Shown here: piece after piece, positions 1 to 7,150 of the stretch
Numbering within the stretch: position 1 is the stretch's first letter
How the letters are laid out: the number at the start of each line of letters is the position of its first letter
From: Bacteroidetes bacterium UBA4416
GTDB lineage: Bacteria; Bacteroidota; Bacteroidia; B-17B0; Aurantibacillaceae
Length of the DNA: 64,000 nucleotides
Direction of reading: 5' to 3'
Assembly (NCBI GenBank): GCA_002390745.1
Contig: DGQK01000067.1
Span: 51,862 to 115,861 of the forward strand
The notes under the pieces: generated by a model
Told to the model about the DNA's origin: nothing
Database searches by the model: none
Seen by the model: the letters and a program-made list of their open reading frames with translations, nothing else
Position numbers and translations under genes: made by a program

Positions 1-1
1 T

Positions 2-76
2 ACCTGGAAAATGGGCGGTGTATGCTTTGAATTTGGCGTTACCGGCCATTTTCACATCTTCAAAAAGAAAGAGTAG
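2..76 (+). CDS. C-terminal end of an unidentified protein (partial, runs off left edge)
   Basis: The second forward frame is open from the left edge to a TAG at 74-76 and encodes 24 residues ending GHFHIFKKKE. Alternating hydrophobic and polar residues followed by a basic/acidic tail would fit a last beta strand, but this is too short for identification. It is convergent with the haem-binding-domain gene, 17 bp away. It could also be chance, since 75 bp of open frame is not significant by itself. Confidence 0.4.
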   Translation, partial: TWKMGGVCFEFGVTGHFHIFKKKE

Positions 77-93
77 GTCTTCCGGGCAATCCG

Positions 94-558
94 TTACTGA
101 GCGTTTTTCAACGCCCGGAAAAACTCCACAAGCTTTAATTTCTGCGCATCCGTCAGTTTGGCCTCTTTATGCATCCAGGTGTAAGAGGCCATTGGCATTT
201 CCCCTTCTTCGATCATTTCAATGCATTCTTCGAGCTTATGGCGTTTCCGCTTTTCAGTGTAGCTCCCCCATTCCGAGAAGTTGAGCTCATGCTGTCCTTC
301 GTCGATGTGGTGCTTCACCCACCAGGAAACCGGTGCGATATTCGTGTACCATGGATACGAAGGCTGGTTGGAATGGCAATCGTAGCAGGCTGTTTTCAAC
401 AGGGAGCTCACCTCTCCGTCATTCGGCTGTGTGATGGCGATAAAGTCTTTCTGAGGATCAACAGGCTTTACGGATTTATCGATCCTGAATAACTGCATCA
501 CGAAGAGCAGGGCAAGGATCCCGATCAGGATGTTGCGTTTGGTGAATCTCTTTTTCAT
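94..558 (-). CDS. Haem-binding domain-containing protein, membrane-anchored
   Basis: This is a 154-residue protein. A basic N-terminus is followed by one hydrophobic segment (about residues 10-24), a signal anchor that would place the rest in the periplasm. Residues 58-62 are CYDCH, a c-type haem attachment motif (CxxCH), followed by the aromatic stretch YPWYTNIAPVSWW and a conserved-looking MPMASY segment that could supply a distal methionine ligand. This layout matches the small haem-binding domain family common in Bacteroidota. An electron-transfer or redox role is inferred; no partner is adjacent. It is convergent with the partial gene on its left. The ATG start immediately precedes a typical lysine-rich signal anchor. 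Confidence 0.8.
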   Translation of the reverse strand: MKKRFTKRNILIGILALLFVMQLFRIDKSVKPVDPQKDFIAITQPNDGEVSSLLKTACYDCHSNQPSYPWYTNIAPVSWWVKHHIDEGQHELNFSEWGSYTEKRKRHKLEECIEMIEEGEMPMASYTWMHKEAKLTDAQKLKLVEFFRALKNAQ

Positions 559-772
559 GAAGCCTAAATTACGGATATTTTACAATTGATTGAAACAGGC
601 ACCAAGAGAACTCGAATTTCCGCGGATTAAACGGCGAACAAGCCTGACCTATCGTGCTATTTTATTCTGAAACCCGCGCTCATCCGCCCGATCCCTGCTA
701 ATCCGTGTTTCATTCATTTCCCAAATAAGAATAAATAACAATTTCCTAATCATGGGCCTTTGCTTTTTTAAT

Positions 773-780
773 TACATTTG
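773..780 (+). promoter_or_regulatory. TAnnTTTG -7 promoter box
   Basis: TACATTTG lies 3 bp before the ATG at 784. It matches the Bacteroidota sigma-A -7 consensus exactly. No well-placed -33 TTG was seen. The position implies transcription starting at or inside the start codon, that is, a leaderless message. Confidence 0.5.
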
Positions 781-783
781 GCC

Positions 784-1803
784 ATGCGTAAACCCCTCTT
801 CTTTTCTGCCCTGGTATTGTGCTCTTTGGTGAATGTAGCACAATCCAAAGCCCCGATCACAGTAGCTTTCTATAACTGCGAAAACTTCTTCGATACCAAA
901 GACGATCCTAAGAAAAAGGATGACGAATACCTGCCGGAAGGCCCCACCAAATGGGACGAAACCCGCTATAACAATAAGATCCAGAAAGTAGCCCAGGTGC
1001 TCGATTCTACGGTTGCCGGTCCGGCGTTGCCCAACCTGGTAGGCCTGGTAGAAATTGAAAACAACGACGTATTGCAGGACCTTCTGTCCAAATCACAATT
1101 CAGCACCAAAAGCTACGGCAGCCTGGCAACCGACAGCCCCGACGAGCGCAGCATCGATTGCGGCCTGCTTTATGATAAATCCGTTTTCAGTCTGCTCGAC
1201 TTTAAAGAGCTCAACGCTACCAACAGCGCCCTGGGCGATTACAAGACCCGCAACATCCTGTTTGCCACCCTCAAAGCAACCAACGGCGACGTGTTTTATG
1301 TGTTTGTCAACCATTGGCCAAGCCGCCGCGAAGGCGAAAAGGAAAGCGAGCCTCGCCGCATCTATGCTGCCGAACAGGTCAGGAACAAGATCAATGAGCT
1401 GCAGAAAAAAGACCCTAAGGCCAAAGTGATTGTGATGGGCGATTTCAACGACCACCCCGACAATAACAGCATCCTGAATACCCTGAAAGCCAACGATACG
1501 CCAAAGGAAAAAGGCGATCTGTACAACGCCTTTTACACACTCGACAAGGAAAAACAAGGCACCCATTACTACAACAAGGAGTGGCGCGTGCTCGACCAGA
1601 TCATTGTATCACAGGGCTTGCTGGGCGCTAAAAAAGGCTACTCCTTCGACCCGAAGAACGCGCACATCCTCAGAAAGGATTTTGTGTTGTTTAAAAACGC
1701 GAAAACCGGCGAAGAGCGCCCGAACCGCACCTATGGAGCGGAAAACAAGTATTACAACGGCTACAGCGATCACCTCGCTATTTACGTGGAGCTTACACCG
1801 TAG
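784..1803 (+). CDS. Secreted endonuclease/exonuclease/phosphatase family protein
   Basis: This is a 339-residue protein with an N-terminal signal peptide (hydrophobic residues 5-20 ending near AQS). The EEP fold signatures are in order: FYNCENFFDT near residue 30 (Asn and Glu for metal binding), GLVEIENNDVL, VNHWPSR, VMGDFNDHPD (catalytic Asp and Asn) and the C-terminal GYSDHLAIYVEL (Asp-His). It probably acts as a secreted or periplasmic Mg-dependent phosphodiesterase or nuclease; the substrate cannot be read from the sequence. The start is placed at ATG 784 rather than the in-frame TTG at 778, because that TTG is part of the -7 box. The 3' end overlaps the convergent downstream gene by 11 bp. 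Confidence 0.85.
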   Translation: MRKPLFFSALVLCSLVNVAQSKAPITVAFYNCENFFDTKDDPKKKDDEYLPEGPTKWDETRYNNKIQKVAQVLDSTVAGPALPNLVGLVEIENNDVLQDLLSKSQFSTKSYGSLATDSPDERSIDCGLLYDKSVFSLLDFKELNATNSALGDYKTRNILFATLKATNGDVFYVFVNHWPSRREGEKESEPRRIYAAEQVRNKINELQKKDPKAKVIVMGDFNDHPDNNSILNTLKANDTPKEKGDLYNAFYTLDKEKQGTHYYNKEWRVLDQIIVSQGLLGAKKGYSFDPKNAHILRKDFVLFKNAKTGEERPNRTYGAENKYYNGYSDHLAIYVELTP

Positions 1804-2209
1804 AGGCCCTTTGCTGCTGCAGTTTGCACCACTTTACCGCATCATCCATTTTACTGAAAACCTTAAACGGATGGTTGGGCTTGTTGAATTTCAGGTAAAA
1901 GTTCGCGATCAGTTTATGCGCCAGGTTGCTCACAATGACCGCATTGCAGATCTTGGGAAAGGAGAACTCCTCGTCTTTGGCAAAGCGTCGGCCATCGTCG
2001 GTAACCGTCACCGAGCCGTCTTCCGCATAATAAATATAAGCATAAGGCACCCCATTGATCATGCCCCTGAAAACGTCGAACAGGATGTGGAAGGATTCCT
2101 GGGTGATTTCTGCTTTTTTCCTAAACATAACCCTCATAATTTGATCGTCTCCCAGGCTTACAACCGCAAAATCCGTTTCAGATTTTTTTATGATGAGAGG
2201 GTCAGGCAT
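1793..2209 (-). CDS. Uncharacterised ~138-residue protein (STAS/SpoIIAA-like size and layout)
   Basis: From an ATG at 2209 it encodes MPDPLIIKKSETDFAVV and onward, 138 residues. It has no signal peptide or membrane segment. Alternating strands and helices with a terminal KFNKPNHPFKVFSKMDDAVKWC segment resemble the small STAS-like or DUF7793-like proteins of Bacteroidota, but this is only a resemblance. The frame stays open upstream to 2377, but that part lies inside the divergent peptidase gene and is rejected. A TATATTTG box on this strand at 2237-2244 supports the 2209 start. The stop overlaps the end of the convergent nuclease-family gene by 11 bp. Confidence 0.65.
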   Translation of the reverse strand: MPDPLIIKKSETDFAVVSLGDDQIMRVMFRKKAEITQESFHILFDVFRGMINGVPYAYIYYAEDGSVTVTDDGRRFAKDEEFSFPKICNAVIVSNLAHKLIANFYLKFNKPNHPFKVFSKMDDAVKWCKLQQQRASTV

Positions 2210-2236
2210 GTCAAAAAATACATATATTAGTAAAAA

Positions 2237-2244
2237 CAAATATA
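2237..2244 (-). promoter_or_regulatory. TAnnTTTG -7 promoter box for the 1793-2209 gene
   Basis: TATATTTG on the minus strand (CAAATATA as written), 27 bp upstream of the ATG at 2209. It sits in the 52-bp gap between the divergent genes. Confidence 0.5.
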
Positions 2245-2261
2245 ACAATTCAATCGACAAA

Positions 2262-3551
2262 ATGAAATATTCAAGCATAAAAAAAGACTTGTTCGTCGAC
2301 AACCGTAAGAATTTTGTAAAGCATTTAAAACCAAATTCACTGGCTTTATTTGTTAGTAACGATATCCTCCCCACCAATGCCGACGGCTCTTTCGGCTTCG
2401 TTCAAAACAGCGATTTGTTTTACCTGTGCGGCGTCGACCAGGAAAATACCATTTTGATGATTTTCCCGGACGTGAAAGACGGAAAACACAAAGAGGTGCT
2501 GTTCATCCAGGAAACCAGCGAGCTCATTGCCATCTGGGAAGGCGCCAAGCTTACAAAAGAGCAGGCCAAAGAAGTGAGCGGCATTGAGAACATCTACTGG
2601 CACCATGAATTTGAGAAGGTATTCAAGACTTTTGCCTTCCAGGCAGAAGCCTTTTACCTGAACAGCAATGAGCATACCCGCCGCTACATCGATATGGAAA
2701 CGGCACAGATGCGCTTCAACAAAAAAATCATGGAGCAGTTCCCGCTGCACCGCATCGAGCGCGCTGCGCCCATCATGCACAGCATCCGCGCCGTGAAGCA
2801 CCCCATCGAAATAGAGCTGATTCAGCAGGCCTGCAACATTACCGAAAAAGGCTTCCGCCGTTTACTGGGCTTTGTGAAGCCGGGCGTGATGGAATATGAA
2901 ATTGAAGCCGAGCTCATCCATGAGTTTGTACGCAACCGCAGCCGTGGCTTTGCCTATGGCCCCATTGTAGCCAGCGGCCCCAATGCCTGCGTGCTGCACT
3001 ATGTGGAGAACAACAAAGCCTGCAAAGACGGCGATGTGATCCTGCTCGACGTGGCGGCCGAATATGCCAACTATGCCAGCGATATGACCCGCGCTATCCC
3101 GGTGAACGGGAAATACACCAAACGCCAGCGCGAGGTATACAATGCGGTATTACGCGTGATGAAAGCCGCTACCGCCATGCTGAAAGTGGGAAATACCTTT
3201 GAGAACTACAACAAAGCGGTGGGCGAGCTTATGACAGAAGAACTGTTGAAGCTGGGCTTACTGAAACCGGATGAGGTGAAAAACCAGAATCCGGCATGGC
3301 CTGCTTACAAAAAATACTTCATGCATGGCACGTCCCACTTCCTGGGACTGGACGTGCACGATGTGGGCTTTTTCTATGAACCGATGAAAGCCGGGAATGT
3401 GTTTACCTGCGAGCCCGGCATTTATATTCCGGAAGAAGGTTTAGGCATCCGCCTGGAAAATAATATCCTGATCACGGAAACAGGCAACGAGGACCTGATG
3501 AAAAACATTCCTCTGGAAGCCGACGAGATTGAGGCCCTGATGAACGCCTGA
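2262..3551 (+). CDS. Aminopeptidase P family protein (M24B metallopeptidase)
   Basis: This 429-residue protein removes N-terminal residues preceding proline. The N-terminal creatinase-like domain spans about residues 10-170 and the pita-bread catalytic domain about 175-425. All five predicted dinuclear metal ligands are present: D263 in LLDVAAEY, D274 in YASDMTR, H359 in HGTSHFLGLDVHD, E384 in CEPGIYIP and E399 in IRLENN. Length and order match PepP-type enzymes. The start is placed at ATG 2262 (MKYSSIKKDLF), because earlier in-frame codons from 2190 overlap the divergent gene and its promoter. No signal peptide is present, so it is probably cytoplasmic. Confidence 0.93.
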   Translation: MKYSSIKKDLFVDNRKNFVKHLKPNSLALFVSNDILPTNADGSFGFVQNSDLFYLCGVDQENTILMIFPDVKDGKHKEVLFIQETSELIAIWEGAKLTKEQAKEVSGIENIYWHHEFEKVFKTFAFQAEAFYLNSNEHTRRYIDMETAQMRFNKKIMEQFPLHRIERAAPIMHSIRAVKHPIEIELIQQACNITEKGFRRLLGFVKPGVMEYEIEAELIHEFVRNRSRGFAYGPIVASGPNACVLHYVENNKACKDGDVILLDVAAEYANYASDMTRAIPVNGKYTKRQREVYNAVLRVMKAATAMLKVGNTFENYNKAVGELMTEELLKLGLLKPDEVKNQNPAWPAYKKYFMHGTSHFLGLDVHDVGFFYEPMKAGNVFTCEPGIYIPEEGLGIRLENNILITETGNEDLMKNIPLEADEIEALMNA

Positions 3552-3666
3552 TTATTTGTTATAACGAGTGTAACAAAGCCGGTGCCCCACGATTAAATTT
3601 GCTGCGCCTCCAGGGTGAAACGGATTCTGGCAGCGCATTTAACCTCTCAAAATCAACCACTTAGTG

Positions 3667-3696
3667 TTGTAAAATCATCTTTTTGGGTTACTTTTG
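3667..3696 (+). promoter_or_regulatory. Bacteroidota-type promoter (TTG-N19-TACTTTTG)
   Basis: TTG at 3667-3669 and TACTTTTG at 3689-3696 are separated by 19 bp, matching the -33/-7 architecture. It lies 33 bp upstream of the ECF sigma factor start. Confidence 0.6.
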
Positions 3697-3729
3697 CCCC
3701 ATTGAGGTATTAACTTAAGTAAGGACTTT

Positions 3730-4287
3730 ATGTCGAAAGCAACGTACTCCGACCTTGAATTTATTGAGGGACTCCGAAATAACCAGGATGTGGTATTACG
3801 GGCTTTATACAAGAAGTATTACAACCTCGTTCTTAAGTATGTTGTAAACAACAGCGGCAATAGCGAAGCGGCAGCCGATATTTACCAGGAAACCATTATT
3901 GTGCTCTACGAAAATGTGCAAAAACCGGGTTTTGAGCTCAACTGCCAGCTGCAAACGTTTATCTTTTCCATTGCCAAGCGCCTGTGGCTGAAACAGCTGC
4001 GGAACAACGGGCACACCCTTCGCCTCAAAGATGAGGAGGAAGAGGAAGTGGTAGATGTGAGCGAAGAGCTGAGCGACCACCTGAAAAAGGAGTCGGACAT
4101 TGAAAAAATGAACGCCTGCATGGAAGAGCTGGGTGAGCCCTGCAAAACGCTGTTGAAGGATTTTTATGTGTACAGGCTGAGCATGGAAGAGATCTCCGAA
4201 AAATTCGGATATACCAATGCCGATAATGCGAAAACACAAAAGTATAAATGCTTACAACGCTTGAAACGGAATTTTTTTGAAGATTAA
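3730..4287 (+). CDS. ECF-type RNA polymerase sigma factor
   Basis: This is a 185-residue sigma-70 family protein. Region 2 (about residues 20-85) contains the ADIYQETIIVLYENV core-binding helix and the SIAKRLWLKQLR promoter-melting segment. An acidic linker (EEEEEVVDVSEELSD) follows, then region 4 with the helix-turn-helix MEEISEKFGYTNADNAKTQK. The linker is unusually acidic. The next gene starts 16 bp downstream and encodes a membrane protein with an anti-sigma-like N-terminus, so the two probably form a sigma/anti-sigma pair responding to an envelope signal. The signal and target promoters are unknown. Confidence 0.88.
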   Translation: MSKATYSDLEFIEGLRNNQDVVLRALYKKYYNLVLKYVVNNSGNSEAAADIYQETIIVLYENVQKPGFELNCQLQTFIFSIAKRLWLKQLRNNGHTLRLKDEEEEEVVDVSEELSDHLKKESDIEKMNACMEELGEPCKTLLKDFYVYRLSMEEISEKFGYTNADNAKTQKYKCLQRLKRNFFED

Positions 4288-4290
4288 ATT

Positions 4291-4297
4291 AAGGAGA
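4291..4297 (+). promoter_or_regulatory. Strong Shine-Dalgarno-like site
   Basis: AAGGAGA 6 bp before the ATG at 4304. Purine-rich Shine-Dalgarno sites are unusual in this window, and this one decides the start at 4304 over the in-frame ATG at 4277 that lies inside the sigma factor gene. Confidence 0.5.
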
Positions 4298-4303
4298 AAG
4301 GAA

Positions 4304-5392
4304 ATGAGAGCAACAGAATTATTTGACAGTTACATTTTTGGAGGCTTAAGTGCGGCTGAAAAAACAGAATTTGAAACCCGCTTAAAAACAGATGCGGAAT
4401 TTGCCGCTGCCTTCGACCGGCATAAAACCCTGCTGGAAAGCCTGAATCAATACGAGCAACGCAATAACCTGAAACAGATCCTGTCTACCATTCATAAGCA
4501 GGAATTTGGCAGCGAGGCTAAGATCATTCCAATCAAAGAAACATTCATTAAAAAACACGGCAAAACGTTCGCCGTGGCGGCTTCTGTGGCTGTATTCGCT
4601 GTGCTGGGCACCGTCACCGTACTGAGCGCCGGAGGCTACCTGCTGAAACAGCAGGGGAATGCCATTACCGACCTCGGGAATGAAGTCACCCGGCTAAAAT
4701 ATTCACAGGACGCGATCATTGAAGGTATTAAGGTGGCCGCCCGAAAACCGGCCAAAACCTACGCACCGGCAAATATCGAAGGTACGGGCTTTGCTCTCAA
4801 CAACAAGGGTTACTTCATTACCAGTTACCACATGGTAAGAAACGCAGACTCGGTTTTTGTGACCAATAACATCCTCGACAGGGCACCTGCGAAACTGGTA
4901 GCCAGTGACGAAAGCACAGACATCGCCATCTATAAGATCGACAACATCGAGGCCATCAAAAACATTCCGTTCCCATTCTCCTTCAAAGACAACGCTTCGG
5001 AGATCGGCGATAAAATCTTTACCCTTGGTTATCCGCGCCGCGACATTGTGTATGGTGAGGGCTCTTTAAGCTCTTTAAGCGGCTTCAGCAACGATACCAC
5101 CATGTACCAGATCTCTATCCCGGTCAACCCGGGCAACAGCGGCGGCCCTATTATGGACGAACAGGGAAATGTGATCGGCCTTATCCGCGGAAAACAAAGC
5201 TCTGCCGAAGCCACCGGCTTTGCTATCAAATCAGGCTTCATCAAGCAGATCATCGACAAGCTGCAAGACGATTCCTTGAAAAAAGACCTCACCCTGTCTA
5301 CCAAAAAATCGAGCCTGAAAGGCATGAAGCGCAGCGAGCAGATCAAAAAAATGCAACCCTTCGTGTTTAACGTGATGGTGTATAAAAAGTAA
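4304..5392 (+). CDS. Membrane-anchored trypsin-like (S1C) protease with anti-sigma-like N-terminus
   Basis: This is a 362-residue protein. Residues 1-65 (ELFDSYIFGGLSAAEKTEF and onward) resemble the cytoplasmic N-terminus of Bacteroidota anti-sigma factors. One transmembrane helix lies at about 88-113, then a short coiled linker, then a trypsin-like domain at about 158-320 with a complete triad: H176 in SYHMV, D206 in ESTDIAIYKI and S279 in NPGNSGGP. No PDZ domain is visible. The sigma factor just upstream (16-bp gap) is the likely binding partner. Inference: envelope stress could be sensed by the extracytoplasmic protease half of the same polypeptide that holds the sigma factor. Alternatively, it is simply an HtrA/DegP relative whose N-terminus coincidentally resembles anti-sigma factors. 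Confidence 0.8.
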   Translation: MRATELFDSYIFGGLSAAEKTEFETRLKTDAEFAAAFDRHKTLLESLNQYEQRNNLKQILSTIHKQEFGSEAKIIPIKETFIKKHGKTFAVAASVAVFAVLGTVTVLSAGGYLLKQQGNAITDLGNEVTRLKYSQDAIIEGIKVAARKPAKTYAPANIEGTGFALNNKGYFITSYHMVRNADSVFVTNNILDRAPAKLVASDESTDIAIYKIDNIEAIKNIPFPFSFKDNASEIGDKIFTLGYPRRDIVYGEGSLSSLSGFSNDTTMYQISIPVNPGNSGGPIMDEQGNVIGLIRGKQSSAEATGFAIKSGFIKQIIDKLQDDSLKKDLTLSTKKSSLKGMKRSEQIKKMQPFVFNVMVYKK

Positions 5393-5403
5393 GAACACTG
5401 CTG

Positions 5404-5531
5404 GTCAGATTGAGCGGAGTCGAAATCGACAACCCGAGAAATTATCCCGTTAAAAAGCCCTCCCGATGTTATCAGGAGGGCTTTTTATTTTTGGTGTGCT
5501 TTGGATGGCCTTCGACTCCGCTCAGGCTGAC
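5404..5531. repeat. Inverted repeat pair (21-bp arms, 2 mismatches) flanking a terminator
   Basis: The left arm at 5404-5424 contains GAGCGGAGTCGAA; the right arm at 5511-5531 contains TTCGACTCCGCTC. Both arms are followed by the word GACAACCCG. The arms are reverse complements over 21 bp with two mismatches and enclose the hairpin at 5452-5487. The motif resembles the dispersed TTCGACTCCGCTCAGG-type intergenic elements I associate with many bacterial genomes. No other copy was seen in this window. Confidence 0.6.
5452..5487. terminator. Bidirectional intrinsic terminator
   Basis: Perfect 12-bp stem AAAAAGCCCTCC/GGAGGGCTTTTT with an 11-nt loop and A/T tracts on both sides. It lies between the convergent protease and plug-protein genes and can serve both. 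Confidence 0.85.
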
Positions 5532-5554
5532 AACCCGGCAACCAGCATCAAAAT

Positions 5555-6403
5555 TTACTCTGACTTCGTTTCTTTTTTCTGTTTTGTTTCTTCCTCTTGT
5601 TTCAACTCCTCTTCGATCTCTTTCCTGCGTTTTTTCTCTTCCGCTACGGCGTTTTTCTCACGCTGGATACGCTCCTTGTGCTCGGTAATATAGCTGTTGC
5701 GCATGCGGGCACTCTGGATACCACCAAAATAATCTTTGGTGGTGACAATGACCACGCCGCTGGTCACATCGCCATACTGGGCCGGAATACCGCCGGTGAT
5801 CACCGACACATTCTCTACGGAAAGTGCCGCCACACCGCTGATGCCCGGCGATCGCACGCCATCTACATAGTAGGCGCTGGCTTCCCCACGGGCCCCGCGA
5901 AAGTGGGTTTCTCCGTTCGAATCTTCTGTTGCCTCAGAGGTTACCGCTAATACGGCCTGCCCGATATTTCCGCGGTCAATGGCCATGTGCGTGAAATCCT
6001 CAGCGCTAATCTCTTTGATGTGCATATAGGTTTTTTCGATGGTAGCCGGCTTATAAACGATCACATCGATCCCTTCAAGTGTATGAGAAGTTACTGCCAC
6101 ATCCACATAGGTGGTTTTCTCCTCGCTCACTCGCACATTAGTCACCTTTTTGGTCTGAGTTTCCATGCTGGAGATAAGCAACTCATAATTTCCAGGGTTA
6201 AGTGGCTTATAAGTATATTTTCCCTGCTCGTCGGTTACTGTGCCGCCTATTAAAACACCGCCTTGTATGATCTTAACGGTAGCTCCGAATACGGGCAGAT
6301 GATCATCGTTAAGAATCTGGCCTTTCAGGGCGCCGTTCTGTGCTTCCAAAGCCACATGACCCGCCAGTAAAAGGCCGAGGCATACTAATTTAAACTGTTT
6401 CAT
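5555..6403 (-). CDS. Carboxypeptidase-regulatory-like + TonB plug domain protein lacking a beta barrel
   Basis: This is a 282-residue protein. A signal peptide (about 1-21) is followed by a CarboxypepD_reg-like beta-sandwich (about 23-110) and a TonB-receptor plug-like domain (about 120-232) containing FRGARGEASAYYVDGVR and VITGGIPAQYGDVTSGVV. This is the usual N-terminus of a SusC/TonB-dependent transporter, but the protein stops after the plug. The 22-strand barrel is replaced by a charged coiled-coil tail rich in Glu and Lys (about 238-282). No barrel-coding remnant follows: only the terminator lies downstream. It is therefore either a free-standing plug-domain protein or a stabilised truncation. 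It lies between two ECF sigma modules. Confidence 0.8.
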   Translation of the reverse strand: MKQFKLVCLGLLLAGHVALEAQNGALKGQILNDDHLPVFGATVKIIQGGVLIGGTVTDEQGKYTYKPLNPGNYELLISSMETQTKKVTNVRVSEEKTTYVDVAVTSHTLEGIDVIVYKPATIEKTYMHIKEISAEDFTHMAIDRGNIGQAVLAVTSEATEDSNGETHFRGARGEASAYYVDGVRSPGISGVAALSVENVSVITGGIPAQYGDVTSGVVIVTTKDYFGGIQSARMRNSYITEHKERIQREKNAVAEEKKRRKEIEEELKQEEETKQKKETKSE

Positions 6404-6553
6404 AATCTTGGATTTTTAATGATTAAACTGAATTATATCAAATGCATTCTTAACTTTAAGACGTCGCTCACGGGACCTTCCATAAAAAAGACCGGAAAAT
6501 AAATCAGGAATAATTTTTATGGAATCCAAACCTGCGCTGCGTCATACCGGTGT

Positions 6554-7150
6554 ATGTGGCTTTTTAGGAAGAAAAAAGAATACGTGAGTGACGAGGACTT
6601 GCTGCTGCAGTATAAACAAAGCGGTGATAAAGACCTTTTTGCCGATCTTTTTAAAAAACATGTGACCACCGTGTACGGAACCTGCCTCTTTTACCTGCAG
6701 GACAAGGACGAGGCCCAGGATGCCACGATGGTACTATTTGAAAAGCTGATGCTGGATATTAGCACCCGGGAGATCAACAACTTTAAGGCCTGGCTGAGCT
6801 TTGTGGTGCGTAACCATTGCATCAGCCTGATCCGTAAGCATAAGACCGCTTCCAAAAACAGGAAGTCGTACTATGAGTTTGAGATGGAGGAAACAAGTTA
6901 TGAGGCGGAAGAAAAGATCCAAAGCGTGAGCGATGATGTGCTGCTGCTGGAAATGAAAAACTGCCTGCCCAGGCTGAAAGACAAGCAGCGGATCTGCGTA
7001 GAGCGTTTTTATCTGCAAAACAAAAGCTACCAGGACATTGCCAATGAAACAGGCTACAGCCTGAACGAGATAAAAAGCCATATTCAGAATGGCAAGCGAA
7101 ACCTGAAATTAATGATTGAAGAACAAACCCGTACAATTCCCAGAGCATGA
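6554..7150 (+). CDS. ECF-type RNA polymerase sigma factor (second)
   Basis: This is a 198-residue sigma-70 family protein. Region 2 covers about residues 25-95 (LFADLFKKHVTTVYGTCLFY, DEAQDATMVLFEKLM, FKAWLSFVVRNHCISLIRKHK). A linker follows, then region 4 at about 135-190 with the helix-turn-helix SYQDIANETGYSLNEIKSHIQNG. Its stop overlaps the ATG of the next gene (ATGA at 7147-7150), so the two are translationally coupled. The downstream single-pass protein with tetratricopeptide-like repeats is its probable membrane partner. It is distinct in sequence from the sigma factor at 3730. Confidence 0.88.
   Translation: MWLFRKKKEYVSDEDLLLQYKQSGDKDLFADLFKKHVTTVYGTCLFYLQDKDEAQDATMVLFEKLMLDISTREINNFKAWLSFVVRNHCISLIRKHKTASKNRKSYYEFEMEETSYEAEEKIQSVSDDVLLLEMKNCLPRLKDKQRICVERFYLQNKSYQDIANETGYSLNEIKSHIQNGKRNLKLMIEEQTRTIPRA

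Noticed and set aside
2210..2377. N-terminal extension of the minus-strand 138-residue gene
   Set aside because: It would lie inside the divergent aminopeptidase gene and downstream promoter box; the ATG at 2209 is better supported.
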